A stretch of DNA of 64,000 nt. Source: Datura wrightii. Lineage: Eukaryota > Streptophyta > Magnoliopsida > Solanales > Solanaceae. Where the stretch lies: NCBI GenBank assembly GCA_035772735.1, contig JASDFA010000007.1, forward strand, positions 37,168,501 through 37,232,500. The letters are read 5' to 3'. The notes beneath the pieces are model-generated. The model saw only the letters and a program-made list of their open reading frames with translations, did no database searches and was not told the origin of the DNA. Position numbers and translations under genes: made by a program. Below, one piece after another: positions 20,994 to 31,719 of the stretch (positions within the stretch are counted from its first letter, which is position 1; each line of letters starts with the position of its first letter).

Positions 20994-21601
20994 TCAGTTG
21001 TCCTCTAGGGTGAAGGATGTTTTTTCTCGACCACCGTCCTCACCCCAGTAGTGCTTACATTGCTCCAGTGGTTTTCCCATTAACTCTCGTGATTCCACTA
21101 TCTGCGCATCATCAACTCGATCAATCACATTGATCACCGAGAGTTCCTCGTACACAATCGAGAGCTTGGTGGCCTTGTATACATCGAACACTTCCACCTT
21201 GGCGTGTGCTCACATGGTTAGCTGCCCTGCAGCTACATCAATCAGTGCTTTCCCGGTCGCCAAGAAAGGACGTCCCAAAATAAATGGGACTTCCGCGTTT
21301 GGCTCAAAATCTAGCACGACGAAATCTACCGGGAAGATCACGGAGCCAACTTGCACCAAACGTCCTCCATAATGCCATCAGGTCTGGCTAAGGACCGATC
21401 CGCTAATTGCAAGATCACTGTTGTGGGTCTAGGACTCCCTAGACCCAGCTTTTTGAATACCGATGACGGCATCAAATTAATGCTCGCTCCCAAATCACAT
21501 AATCCACGAGCTCGGATACTCTGCCCAATAGTATTTGTATAGTAAAGCTCCCAGGATCTTTGAGCTTTGTGGGCAGTCGGTTTTGTATCCGGGAAGTGCA
21601 C
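20994..21601 (-). pseudogene. Element B aspartic protease
   Basis: Athila-type protease in two frames. The motif ARGLCDLGASINLMP (about 21510-21466) holds the active site as DLGA, which is usual for this clade, followed by SVFKKLGLG and VILQLADRSLARPDGIMEDV. After a frame change near 21340 come VDFVVLDFEPNAEVPFILGRPFLATGKALIDV and KVEVFDVYKATK. The frame ends near 20994, and instead of RT it runs into the short pol-terminus motif. Protease would cut Gag-Pol; this copy is disrupted. Confidence 0.85.
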
Positions 21602-22440
21602 TCCTCCGTGAGAGCCTCCGAAGCATACTCAGTCAACCGACTTTTGTTTGCCACGATGTCCTTTATGTACTTTGCATATTTTGGCACTCCCTGCAAAACA
21701 TCAACAAGAGGTAAGTTAATATGTACCTGTTTCAGCACCTCCATGAATTTCTTGAAACACGCCTCCTCCTTGTGTTTCGTTAATCTTTGAGGGAACGGGG
21801 GTGGTGGTCTTTCTGATTCAGCTTCCTTTTTCTTCCCCCTCTCGTCACTTTGCTCCCTCTCAACTTCTGATGCTCCCGATTGTTGAGGTGGTCTTTCTGG
21901 TTCTACCTCTTTCAGCTGCAAACCACTCCTTGTGGTCACCGCATTCACCTGCTTGGGGTTGGGATCCGTGTCGCTCGGAAGTCTTCCTCTAGGTCTGGTG
22001 TTTTGGGCTCCAGCAAATTGCCCAAATTGATATTCAAGTGCCTTAGTAGCTAACTGGTTGTTTTTCACCTCGGTTGCCAATTTCACATAGTCAGCCTGCC
22101 ATTGAGCTTGGTTAGCTATCATCGTCTTGAACATCTCCTCAATGCTGGGTGATGGTGGTGGAGGAGGTGCATTGTTGTTTCTATATTGTGCCTGATAGTT
22201 CTGCTGCCCTCCTTGATTCCTTTGCGCCCCTGACTTGAACTTTGCCGCTGATGGTTGTTGCTACCCCAAGAGAAATTCGGGTGATTCCTCTGTACATTTC
22301 CTACAAAGTTCACCGAGTCAAGATTTGCTCCACAACACTCAGCTGAGTGCTTACTGCTCCCGCACACTTCACACCAAATCTGCTGCACTGCATTCACTGG
22401 GGCTTAAGGCTGGTTCATTGTCATGTTACTGAAGTGGGTG
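21472..22440 (-). pseudogene. Element B gag, C-terminal part with zinc knuckle
   Basis: Continues gag after a stop near 22405 and a frameshift near 22240. Readable: CEVCGSSKHSAECCG (knuckle of C-x2-C-x4-H type), NFSWGSNNHQRQ, then in the next frame SMFKTMIANQAQWQ, NQLATKALEYQFGQFAGAQNTRP, AVTTRSG, PPPPFPQRLTKHKEE and KKFMEVLKQVHINLPLVDVL. This is the standard Athila gag-protease linker. It runs into the protease at about 21540 through another frame change. Confidence 0.85.
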
Positions 22441-22562
22441 TTGAGTTGATTCTGTAAAGCAGCTATCTGTGCAGCAATTGCTGTAAAACCATCAACTTCT
22501 AGAACTCCTGCTGCTTTCCTTGTCCCTCCTCTTGATGAATCAGCCTTCCACTCTGGATTGCC

Positions 22563-23351
22563 CTACGAAATACGGTTCAAAAAGGTATACAGCTCCTCAT
22601 AGGTTTTCTCCAGCGCTTGTCCCCCAGCTGCTGAGTCTAGCAATATTTTTGTATGGGGTTCCAAACCCTCTATAAAAGTGTGCACCAGCACATCATTGGA
22701 TTGATGATGATGAGGACAATCCCGCAACATGGACTTGAATCTCTCCCAAGCCTTATATAGATTCTCTCCCTCTCTCTGTTTGAATCTTAGAATTTGACTT
22801 CTAAGTCTTGCTGTTTTACCGGATGGAAAAAATTGTATCAAGAATTTCCTTGCAAGATCATCCCAAGTAGTAATAGATTTTGGTGGCTCAGCTTTCAACC
22901 ACCTCTTGGCTTCTCCCAACAGTGAAAATGGGAACAATGTAAGCCTGACATAATCTGATGACACTCCAGCGGGGATGTAAGTGTCACTTATCTCCAAAAA
23001 ATTTTGGAAATGCTGTTGTGGATCTTCATGAGGGAGACCTGTAAACTGCCCGCTGGTGTGCAACAATTGCACCATGTTTTCCTTGAGCTCGAACCTCCCT
23101 CCTGGCTTAGGTTTGCGAATGCTAGATGTGACATTGTTAGCATGTGGGATTGCCACCTTGCGAACCGGCCGAGCTGCTACTTCCTCGGGCACTAACATTG
23201 CCCGTACTACTGGTGGATTCAGTTGTTGCTCCATGATTGTTTGTCTGAGCAATTGTAGCTTTCTTCTAGAGCTTCTCTCCGCTGACGATGAAATAATCTT
23301 TCTGGCTCTAAATACGAGTCCACCAGCTTCTTGTCTCTTGCCAGTGTTCAA
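22563..23351 (-). pseudogene. Element B gag, N-terminal part (capsid)
   Basis: A 262-codon open stretch with the Athila-type capsid: LLHTSGQFTGLPHEDPQQHFQNFLEI, FPFSLLGEAKRWLKAEPPKSITTWDDLARKF, FFPSGKTARLRSQI, FKQREGENLYKAWERFKSMLRDCPHH and LVHTFIEGLEP. It ends at a stop (RIS*) in the place where relatives read on into the zinc-knuckle part, so a nonsense change at 22565-22563 splits the gene. The start codon is the first ATG, about 100 bp downstream of the PBS. Confidence 0.85.
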
Positions 23352-23453
23352 TAGAAATTAAATCTGCAAAATACAGGCTAAGACCAAGTTTTCAACACTA
23401 AGAAAATAAAAATATAGTAAATTAACACTTAAGAAAAATTCACCAATTGCCAG

Positions 23454-23471
23454 TCCCCGGCAACGGCGCCA
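23454..23471 (-). promoter_or_regulatory. Primer binding site of element B (tRNA-Asp type)
   Basis: The minus strand reads TGGCGCCGTTGCCGGGGA six bases inside the 5' LTR. This is the PBS typical of Athila-group elements and fixes the element's orientation as minus. Confidence 0.95.
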
Positions 23472-23477
23472 AAAACT

Positions 23478-24899
23478 TGTTCGGTGCTTTTGCTTTGGGT
23501 ATAAAGCTACACACAAGTGCACGTGGTCGAACAAGTAGTAAAGTGGCTCAAGTAAGCCAAATATCGATCCCACAGGGACTGGGATAAGGTAACAATCTGC
23601 TCAAGTGTACTATATTTTAATTCTAACAATGAAGACAACAGTGTAACCAAGAGTTAGATATTTTTGGGTTCTAATTTTTATGCTAAGTCTAAAACAAATA
23701 TCTAATGTGAGTCTGAACTATGAATGTGAGCATACTGAGGTTAATTGAACATGTAAAGAAATTAATTATCGATATAAATTGGTTAACCTTTCCTCCGGTT
23801 GCTAGTCAAGAACTATTGCCAATGGATTAAAACTCTCGTATTTAACCCAACTTAAGAATCATGAACTGTCCACCTACATTTCTGCGATTAAACAAAATTC
23901 ATGTTCTAGCCATACAAACCCGGTTCCTAAATTGACTAATACGACCTTCAGGTATATTTCTATCCTGAAGGTAAATCATTTCACAAATTTCCCAAACCAA
24001 GAAAAGATCATATCCTATTGATTCACAACTTTCCAATTTCATGCTCTCTTGAGTGAAACCGGACTTTTTAGATATACATTAACATAGGCCACACATTAAT
24101 GCAGTAAGAACAAGAATCAATAGAACAACCATGGAAGAAAAGATGAAAAACCAAATAATCAATAATCACATTTCGATTCAATTGTTCTTAACCTCAGCAA
24201 GAAGAGGATTTAGCCACTCATTAGTGGATTAAACATCGTTAAATGATTGTTAAACATACAAGCAATTGAATTAAAGAAGAAGGAGATAGAGAAAAAACCC
24301 TGATAGTTTCGTCCCCTCAACTGCCTGTAACCCACGTTCTTGCTCCACCAAGTCAGAATATTGAAAAATGAACCTAAGTTTCCTATTTATACTGGTGGGA
24401 ATTTTTCCCGGAATAACAAGCAATGTGTCACGGAGGGCATCGCGGAGCACTACCTCCGTGACACGCCACTGACGTGGACCCTCACTGGAAACTGGGTGTC
24501 CAGGTAATAAGGCCCAACGTGGCACGGCGTGCAATGCGGAGCTAGGCCACCGTGCCACGGACCCAACGCGCACCCTCACTGGAAATTGCCAAAAACTCCC
24601 TAGCCAGGCAGAAGGCCTCCGTGATGGCAGCGTGACACGGCTCCATCGCGGAGCCTCTTTATTTTGTGCCTTCCAATGCCTTGTCCTTTGCTGACATTCG
24701 AGTCCAACCCCGATCTCTCCCAACACGTATTTAGCTTCCCAAAATTACATTTTACCTGCAAAACAATGCTAATCATGTTAGTTAGTATAAATTCACATTT
24801 TATTAACAATCACATGAGAATGTATCAACATTGCTAGATAAACAGAGCTAAAATGATATATTTAAGTATCACTTGGGCATATAAATTTGCCCAAGATCA
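23478..24899 (-). repeat. 5' LTR of element B
   Basis: 1422 bp, TG...CA bounded, nearly identical to 15332-16627 with few substitutions, so insertion is younger than the surrounding chromovirus. It holds two GC-rich dyad units (24420-24570), one block of which is missing from the other LTR. Confidence 0.95.
24420..24600. repeat. Dyad repeat cluster in LTR of element B
   Basis: Unit 1: GTGTCACGGAGGGCATCGCG ... CCTCCGTGACACG. Unit 2: CGTGGCACGGCGTGCAATGC ... CACCGTGCCACGGA. Each is followed by a CCCTCACTGGAAA spacer. Arms pair perfectly or almost so. Confidence 0.85.
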
Positions 24900-24904
24900 A
24901 ATGG
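24900..24904 (+). repeat. Target site duplication AATGG, right copy (element B)
   Basis: Follows the LTR end ...AAGATCA and matches 15327-15331. The host RT sequence resumes with ATGGCTCCAGCTGAG. Confidence 0.95.
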
Positions 24905-25560
24905 CTCCAGCTGAGTTAAAGGAGTTCAAGGATCAGTTGAACGACCTGTTAGATAAGGGGTTTATTAGGCTGAGTAAGTCTCTATGGGGTGCACTAGTGT
25001 TGTTTGTCTAGAAGAAGGATGTTTCGTTTCAGATGTGCTTGACTATCGGCAGTTGAACAAGGTCACCATCAAGAACATGTATCCTTTCCCAAGAATCAAT
25101 GATTTTTTTTACTAGCTTTATGGTGCCAAGTGTTTCTCCAAGATTGATCTCAAATCCGGGTATCACCAGCTTAGGGTTCGGGAGAGTGACATCCCTAAAA
25201 CTGCTTTCAGTACTCAATATGGTCACTATGAATTTGTTGTTATGTCTTTTGGACTAACCAATTCTCCTGTAGCTTTTATGGAACTAATGAATAGAGTGTT
25301 CAAGGCATATTTGGACATATTCGTGATTTTTTTCATTGATGACATCCTTATATACTCTCAGAGCGAGGAGTATCATACCGCTCACTTGAGAATAGTGCTT
25401 CAAACCCTCAAGGATCGTCAGTTGTATGCAAAATTCAGCAAATGTGAGTTTTGGTTGGACTCGGTGGTATTTCTAGGCCATTTGGTATCAGGAGAGGGCA
25501 TAAAAGTAGACTCTCAGAAGATCGATGTGGTAAAGAACTGCCTAGACTGGTGAACCCATC
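24901..25560 (+). pseudogene. Chromovirus A reverse transcriptase
   Basis: Resumes with MAPAELKEFKDQLNDLLDKGFI, then frames change near 25030 and 25140 (KIDLKSGYHQLRVRESDIPKT is readable around 25140-25200). An intact stretch follows: MSFGLTNSPVAFMELMNRVF, the catalytic FIDDILIYS near 25340, and YAKFSKCEFWLDSVVFLGHLVS. A stop after CLDW (25551) and a +1 change join it to the RNase H frame. RT copies element RNA to DNA. The catalytic DD is kept but the gene is broken. Confidence 0.9.
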
Positions 25561-26557
25561 GGATATCAGGAGCTTTTTAGGCTTAGCAGGTTACTATTGG
25601 ATATTTGTGGAGGGTTTTTCATCTATTTCCGCACCATTGACTAAGTTCACTCATAATAAGCTGAAGTTTCAATTGTCAGAGGCTTGTGAGAAAAGCTTCC
25701 AAAAGTTGAAGACCCGACTCACTTTAGCACCAGTGTTGACCCTACCTGAGGGTACCGATGGTTTTGTGGTGTATTGTGATGGTTCGCGAGTCGGACTCGA
25801 ATGTGTGTTGATGAAGCATGGGAAAGTAATAGCTTATTCCTCGAGACAGTTAAAAATTCATGAGAAGAATTACCCGACCCATGATCTTGAATTAGCCACG
25901 GTGATGTTTGCATTGAAGATATGGCTGCATTACTTGTATGGGGTCCACGTGGATGTATTCACGGATCACAAGAGCTTGCAATATGTGTTCACACAGAAAG
26001 ACGTCGATCTTCAGAAAAGGAGGTGGTTGGAGCTACTTAAGGACTATGATATGAGTGTTCTTTACCACAGGGGCAAGGCTAATGTGGTGGCGGACAGACT
26101 TAATAGACTCTCTATGGAGAGTGTGTTCCATGTGGGTGAGGGGAAGAAAGAGTTGGTGAAGGATGTCCATCGACTTGCGAGGTCGGGAGTTAGATTGGTC
26201 GACTCGATCGATGGAGGCGTTGTTGTGCAAAATGGCTCAGAATCGTCCTTGGTGACGGATGTGAAGGCCAAAAAAGATGAGGATCTGAGTTTAGTAAAGC
26301 TGAAGGAAGCCGTTCGAAGTCAAAAGGAGGAAGTCTTCTCCAAAGCGAGAGATGGTGTACTGCGTTGCCGGGGTCATTTATGTGTTCCAGATATTGATAA
26401 TTTGAGGGACCAAATATTGCATGAGGCACATGGATCCAGGTATTCTATCCATCCAGGTACCACCAAGATGTATCATGACTTGTGGGAAATATATTTGTGG
26501 AACGGCATGAAGAAGGATATTGCGGGATTTGTAGCCAAGTGCCCGAACTGTCAGTAA
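25530..26557 (+). pseudogene. Chromovirus A RNase H and integrase N-terminus
   Basis: About 340 open codons: end of RT (SDIRSFLGLAGYYWIFVEGFSS), RNase H beginning YCDGSRVGLECVLM with the first Asp kept, YPTHDLELATVMFALKIW (Glu), FTDHKSLQYVF (Asp), the RNase H end, and the linker VVVQNGSESSLVTDVKAKKDED. Then the HHCC zinc domain (LHEAHGSRYSIHPGTTKMY ... CPNCQ) ends at a stop at 26555. The best preserved pol segment in this element. Confidence 0.9.
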
Positions 26558-27642
26558 GTGAAGGTTGAGCATCAAAGGTCGGGAGGCTTACTTTAGCATA
26601 TTAGCATTCCTACTTGGAAGTGGGAAGAGGTTAATGTGGATTTCATTACAGGCCTACCTCGTACTCGTCGACACTATGATTCTATTTGGGTGGTAGTAGA
26701 CAGGATGAACAAGGCTACACACTTCCTACCAATCAAAACCACGGATTCAGCGGATGATTATGCCAAATTGTATATTCGGTAGTTGGTTCGACTTCATGAG
26801 TGCCCTTGTCTATTATTTCAGACTGAGGTACTCAGTTTACCTCTTAGTTTTGGTGGTCCCGAAAAGGGCTTAGGACTTAGGTTAAAATTAGCACAGCATT
26901 TCATCCTCAAACGGATGGCTAGGCGGAGTAGAAAATTCAAACTATCGAGGACATGTTGAGAGCTTGTGTGATGGAATTTAAAGGTAGTTGGCATGATCAC
27001 TTTCCTTTAATTGAGTTTGCTTACAGTAACAGCTATCACTCTAGTATCCAAATGGCACCGTTCGAGGCCCATTATGGGCGGAGGTGTAGATCGCCCATCC
27101 GATGGTTTGAGGTTGGTGAGGCAACTATGGTAGGGCCAAACACAGTACACGAGGCTATGTTTAAGGTTCAGTTGATAAAGGACAGGCTGAAAACTGCTCA
27201 GAGTCGTCAAAAGTCATATGCGGATGTGAGAAGATGAGATTTGGAGTTTGAGGTTGATGATTGGGTATTTCTAAAGGTATCTCCCATGAAGGGAGCCATG
27301 CGGTTCAAAAAGAAAGGAAAACTTAGTCCCCATTATATTGGTCCCTACCAGGTTATGAGAAGAGTTGGTAATATAGTGTATGAGTTGGAGTTGCCGTCAG
27401 AGTTATCTTCGGTACATCCCGTGTTTCATGTGTCGCTCTTGAAAAAGTTCTTGGGTGATCCAGCTTTAGTAGTTCTGGTGGAAAGTGTTGGTATGAGAGA
27501 TAGCCTCAGTTTTGAGGAAATTCCAATTGCAATCTCGGATCGTCAGGTTCGGAGGCTGAGGAACAAAGAAGTAGCTTCGGTGAAGGTGTTGTGGAGAAAC
27601 CAGCATGTTGAGGGAGCTACATGCGAAGCCAAAACGCTATGA
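26558..27642 (+). pseudogene. Chromovirus A integrase core and chromodomain-like tail
   Basis: Continues after the stop with VDFITGLPRTRRHYDSIWVVVDRMNKATHFLPIKTT, then several frame changes (26780-26950), FKGSWHDHFPLIEFAYSNSYHSSIQMAPFEAHYGRRC, a stop at 27236, the GPY/F-like MKGAMRFKKKGKLSPHYIGPYQV, LSSVHPVFHVSLLKKF, and the tail ISDRQVRRLRNKEVASVKVLWRN. The tail ends early (EGATCEAKTL*) relative to X and G. Not functional. Confidence 0.9.
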
Positions 27643-28004
27643 TGGCTAAATACCCCCACCTGTTCCCTATTTGCTCAGTTTCAGTTTGAGGAATCAGATT
27701 TTTCCATAATTATCTAATCAGTTCCATGTTCAGTACACGTGCACAAGTTTTAATTATGTTATGATAAATGTATGTGATGTCTGAATTCAGTTCAGCTATG
27801 TAGTTCTTTTCGGAGGTAGTCATTCTGTCAAGTTTTCAATTTTTATAATCAGTATTTGCATATGATGATTGAATGTTTCTGTATTTTCTGTGTGTTTCTA
27901 ACATTAAAGGATGAATGTTTCCAAGGGTGAGATATTGGTATACACCGGAAGCTCAAAGATCAGACACGGGAGTTGAAATAAAAAATTGTAAAATTGATGT
28001 TGCA

Positions 28005-28430
28005 AGCACAGGACGAGTCATGGGACGACTCGTGATAAGACCCCATGAGTCGTCAGGTGGCTTGTGGGGAGGCCTTGGGGAAGTGAAGGACTAAGGTCCC
28101 CACAAGTGAGGGAATGACTCGTGGTAAGACAACACGAGTCGTCATGTCAATCGTAGGGTGGTATGGGAATACAAATGGAGGAAATGTCCAGTGTACCTAA
28201 TGGATGGGACCCCACGAGTCGTGGTCAGTCCCAACGACTCGTGAGGTAAGCGTGAGCTAGAAAGGTGGATTGTCATGGTTGTTATGGAAGTGTACCTGAT
28301 GGGAGGTGACCACGAGTTGTGGTCACTGGGGACGAGTCGTTAAGTCCCCCGTTACGAGCCCTAGCAGTTCAGTTATCCAATGCACTTGACGGGCGACTCG
28401 ACGAGTTGTTGACCGTCCTGACGAATCGTC
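28005..28430. repeat. CACGAGTCGTGG-type dyad cluster in LTR of element A
   Basis: Pairs such as CACGAGTCGTGGTC and ACGACTCGTG recur at about 28018, 28110, 28210, 28310 and 28395, near 100-bp spacing. Equivalent clusters occur in LTR X (9223-9540), LTR G (51700-51980) and its 3' copy (58850-59150). Confidence 0.75.
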
Positions 28431-28896
28431 AAGTCACCCGTTAGGGTCACCTGGCAGTTATTTCTACGAAATAGTAAGGGCCTTCTCATAATTTCCTAAG
28501 TTCCGAAGACCTACACTACATTGTTTAAGGCTCGTTTTAGTGGGTTTTATGCAGGGTAAAACCTATTCCAAGCAATTCTTCCCATGTATGCAAGTTTGAA
28601 GGTTTGAAGAGGAGATTCAAGGAAAAATCTCAAGGTTTCCATTGGAATCTTAGCTTGGGCTATTAGAGGGTGTTAGAATTCACCATTCCCAAGTATGTAA
28701 GGCTATTAGTGGGTTCTTCCTTCCACACCCATGCCCAATTTCTATCAAACATGACGAATTGCTTATGATCAAGTATGGGATTTCTACCCAATTGCATAAT
28801 TCTTCAATCTCTATACATGAGTATAATTAGATTATATTTTTATTGATGAATTGTGAAGCTTGGGCAGATTTTAAATTGTTCTAAATCCAAATTGTG

Positions 28897-28905
28897 ATTT
28901 CTAAA
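28897..28905 (+). repeat. Target site duplication ATTTCTAAA, left copy (MITE)
   Basis: Nine-base direct repeat of 29819-29827. The length fits Mutator-type transposition. Confidence 0.9.
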
Positions 28906-29818
28906 GGGAAAAGACACAAAATCCCCCCTGAACTTGTCCACACAACTCACTTTAGCACTTTAACTTTACAGGCATTTGTTTACCCCCCCTAAATTCATCT
29001 GAAGTCTATTAAATATCACTCTCACAATGTCAAGTGTTTTACACTCGCCCACATCACTCCCACGTTTCTGCCACATCAATGCCACATCAGCGCCATGTTG
29101 AAAGTTATTTAAATTTTGATTTTTTAATTTTTTTTCATTTCTTTTCCTTACTTATATTATTATACACTAATTAATTTCTAATACTAATTAATTAAAGAAA
29201 AATGGAGGTTGTTTTTCTCCTTGGGTGTCATTATTTTTCAAAAAAATTCAAAACTTTTCTAAAAAAATTGAATCTTGAAACACAAAGTAAAAAAAATTGA
29301 TAAACAAGTGTGCTTTTGTGTGTGTGTGGGGGGGGGCGTGTTGGGTGGGTGAGGTGAGGCCGAAAATGGAGAAATTGTAGGGGTGGGGGTTCGAAGAAGG
29401 AGAAATTGTGAGGTGGTTTGAAGAAGGAGAAAAGGGGTGGGGATTCGTAAGAAGATAGGTCTGGGGGAAGGGGGTGAAGAAGGAGAAAGAGGGTGGCGAG
29501 GTGGGTTCAAGAAGGAGAGAGGATTCGCAAATTTGAAGAAGGAGAAGGGGGGGGGGGTTTGAAGCAGAAGATAGAGTTGGCTAGGCATCTTTTTTATTTT
29601 TTATTCTACTATATAATATAAATATCAATGGACCCACCTTTTTTCCCCAAATACATGCCTTTTTAATTTATTTTTTAAAATTTATTTTCCACGTCAGTCT
29701 TTTGGGTGGTATTTAATAGACTTCAAATGTGTTTAGGGGGGTAAACAAACACGCGTAAAGTTAAAGTGCTAAAGTGAGTTGTGTGGACAAGTTCAGGGGG
29801 GATTTTATGTCTTTTCTC
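28906..29818. mobile_element. Mutator-type MITE, 913 bp
   Basis: Starts GGGAAAAGACACAAAATCCC and ends with its reverse complement (minus strand GAGAAAAGACATAAAATCCC). The terminal inverted repeats run about 115 bp with few mismatches. Flanked by a 9-bp target duplication. It has no transposase. The interior has a GT run with a G tract near 29320 and several imperfect repeats around GAAGAAGGAGAAA (29390-29560). The proline-rich minus-strand frame across this purine tract is a by-product of composition. Confidence 0.92.
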
Positions 29819-29827
29819 ATTTCTAAA
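29819..29827 (+). repeat. Target site duplication ATTTCTAAA, right copy (MITE)
   Basis: Identical to 28897-28905, directly after the right inverted repeat. Confidence 0.9.
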
Positions 29828-31441
29828 TTATCAAATTGAATGCCCGTGGATGAGAAGTTCATGAAAGAAGAGAATGATGTTGAATGTATGATGATGATAA
29901 GATTTAATGATGAAAAGCATAATTCTAAAGCTACCCATGATTATAATGTTATTTTCAAAGGAAAATGAGTAGATCGTAATATGATAAAGCTTTGGGCAAT
30001 GCCCACATGTTGATATAAAGTGATGATTTTCTCGACATAAGCTTACCACCTTGTTTGCAGCTAAGTTTTCCAATTTTTCATAAATTCTAGCTTGTGGCAT
30101 GTTGAGTTAAATATTTCTACATATAGGTTACCACGTGATTTGGAGTAGATGCTCCCACCTATGATTGATCTTGTCGTATTTTTGAAGTAAATCTTCTCAT
30201 ATACATGAATTTATAATTGAGATGTATGTTATTGTTGAGCTTTATCAAAGAACAATGTTGAGCTTCATTTTCATATGATGTCGAGTCTATGCATGATTTC
30301 ATTATGACCTTTCTCAATAGACAATGTTGAGCTTCATTTCATACGATATTGAGTTATTCATGATTTCATATTGAGCTTAGTGATTAGACGATGTTGAGCT
30401 TTGTCAATAGACGATGTTGAGATTCATTATATATGATGCAGAGCATTGCATATTTTTGGGAGAAGAGTCTAGCACCGAGCTGGTTAAGGGTCGATTACCC
30501 TATGCCCTAGAAATATGCACCAACGTAGGTTGATACTATTATATTAATGGGACCTCCCTTGTGAGCTATACCTGGTCCGATTGGCCCTGCAGTTTGATAT
30601 TGATATCATGGTATTGTCCATCTCCTTGACAAGGTTATGGAAGGCTCTACCCACCTGAGTGTGATAGTTGGGACCACGTTAGCTCAATTGTGGTAATGTC
30701 GGTTAAGTGGCGAGTCTCCCACTATCTATAACATTCAGATTTGCATATTCATTACTCACGATGATTACCTTATGCATGCATGTCCTAAAAGTATGGTTTG
30801 ACTCAATGTTCAGCTTTTGATATAGATGTTATGTTTAGCTTTGAGTCATTCGAATCATTCATGATGTTTAGAAGAAATGCATGGTCATGTTATGATAAGA
30901 TTATGATTTTAGAAATAATGCATGTATGCCCTTCCTCTCATGTTGAAGCTTATGATGTTTTATAAAATATTTTAAATGATTTATTCTACTTAGCGATATT
31001 ACTTACCTTGCATACTCGGTACATTCATCGTATTGACCGCATACTTTCTATGCAGCATCATTTCATAATGCAGGGTCCGGTACTCGGGTTCAGCCCCGCT
31101 CGTAGTCGCTTATTAGAGTTAGCACCTGCATGATTTTTGAGTCCTCATCTTTCAAGGACAAGACTTTCAGCTTCGTGTCATATTTCAGTTTCCATTTTGT
31201 AGTTAGTTGGGGGTTTTGTCCCATCAACTCGTCTAGACTAGAGGCCTTTTAGACTTATGTATGTATAGCTTAACATATTATTTTGATGTGCCGTTGTATG
31301 ATACTTCCGCTGAGTTTATAATTATGCTTTCTTCATAATTATTAAATGAGTTAGTTGAATGCTTATACCTGGGTCGACTTGGGGTCTCTCGAGGTCCCTT
31401 GTCCCATGTCTATGATCTGGGTCTATGCTTGCATCATGACA

Positions 31442-31718
31442 AGATAACTAGTAAAATAAGCCTACTACATGATGAAATCATCGGGAACACAGTCCTAATT
31501 TTTTCTCTTTAATTTGATAACAACTCAATCATTCTTAAAATTACTTTTTCTTTTATCTGCAACCTCCCTTCCAAAATATTGACTTTCGATTGGTTACTCA
31601 TCATTAACATATTATTTCATTCCTATTTTCCGTGGAATCAACCCTAACCTTGTTGGGTTACTATATTTGACAATGACTTCTTTATACTTCATTATGAGGT
31701 GTATGTTGGGAATGATCA
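31442..31718 (+). repeat. Athila LTR end (element E)
   Basis: Shares its terminal part with the LTR of F: TTGACAATGACTTC ... GAGGTGTATGTTGGGAATGATCA here against CCAATGACC ... GAGGAGTGAATTTGGAAATTATCA at 50958-51009. The start of the LTR is missing. Confidence 0.6.
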
Positions 31719-31719
31719 A

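Larger units (their letters stand above)
15332..24899 (-). mobile_element. Athila-like non-autonomous LTR retrotransposon B
   Basis: 9568-bp element in minus orientation with a perfect AATGG target duplication. The 5' LTR is 24899-23478 and the 3' LTR 16627-15332. The PBS TGGCGCCGTTGCCGGGGA (tRNA-Asp type, typical of Athila) lies next to the 5' LTR. Coding order: gag, zinc knuckle, protease, then directly the short pol-terminus motif, a candidate splice acceptor, GC-rich dyad repeats, and an env-position ORF. RT, RNase H and integrase are absent, so it would depend on enzymes from a related element. Stops and frameshifts break the remaining genes. Confidence 0.9.
11516..31441 (+). mobile_element. 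Ty3/gypsy chromovirus A (Tekay/Del-like), with nested insertions
   Basis: LTR retrotransposon in plus orientation: truncated 5' LTR (11516-13263), tRNA-Met-type PBS, gag, protease, RT, RNase H, integrase with chromodomain-like tail, 3' LTR (27936-31441). It was cut in two by Athila-like element B, whose removal together with one target duplication would join protease to RT. A MITE sits in the 3' LTR. Every gene carries stops or frameshifts and the LTRs are visibly diverged and differ by deletions, so it is an old, dead copy. Confidence 0.85.
27936..31441 (+). repeat. 3' LTR of element A, containing a MITE
   Basis: Begins TGGTATACACCGG after the degenerate polypurine tract AAGGGTGAGATAT and ends GCATCATGACA. 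Without the 922-bp MITE and duplication it is about 2.6 kb. It holds a cluster of dyad motifs at 28005-28430 and matches the 5' LTR from 28394 on. Confidence 0.85.

Noticed and set aside
27241..27642. 133-codon ORF as a separate chromodomain host gene
   Set aside because: Continuous in homology with the gypsy integrase before it; same tail is present in X and G.
29259..29588. Proline-rich 109-codon minus-strand ORF
   Set aside because: Lies within the MITE on a purine-rich repeat tract; composition alone explains it.
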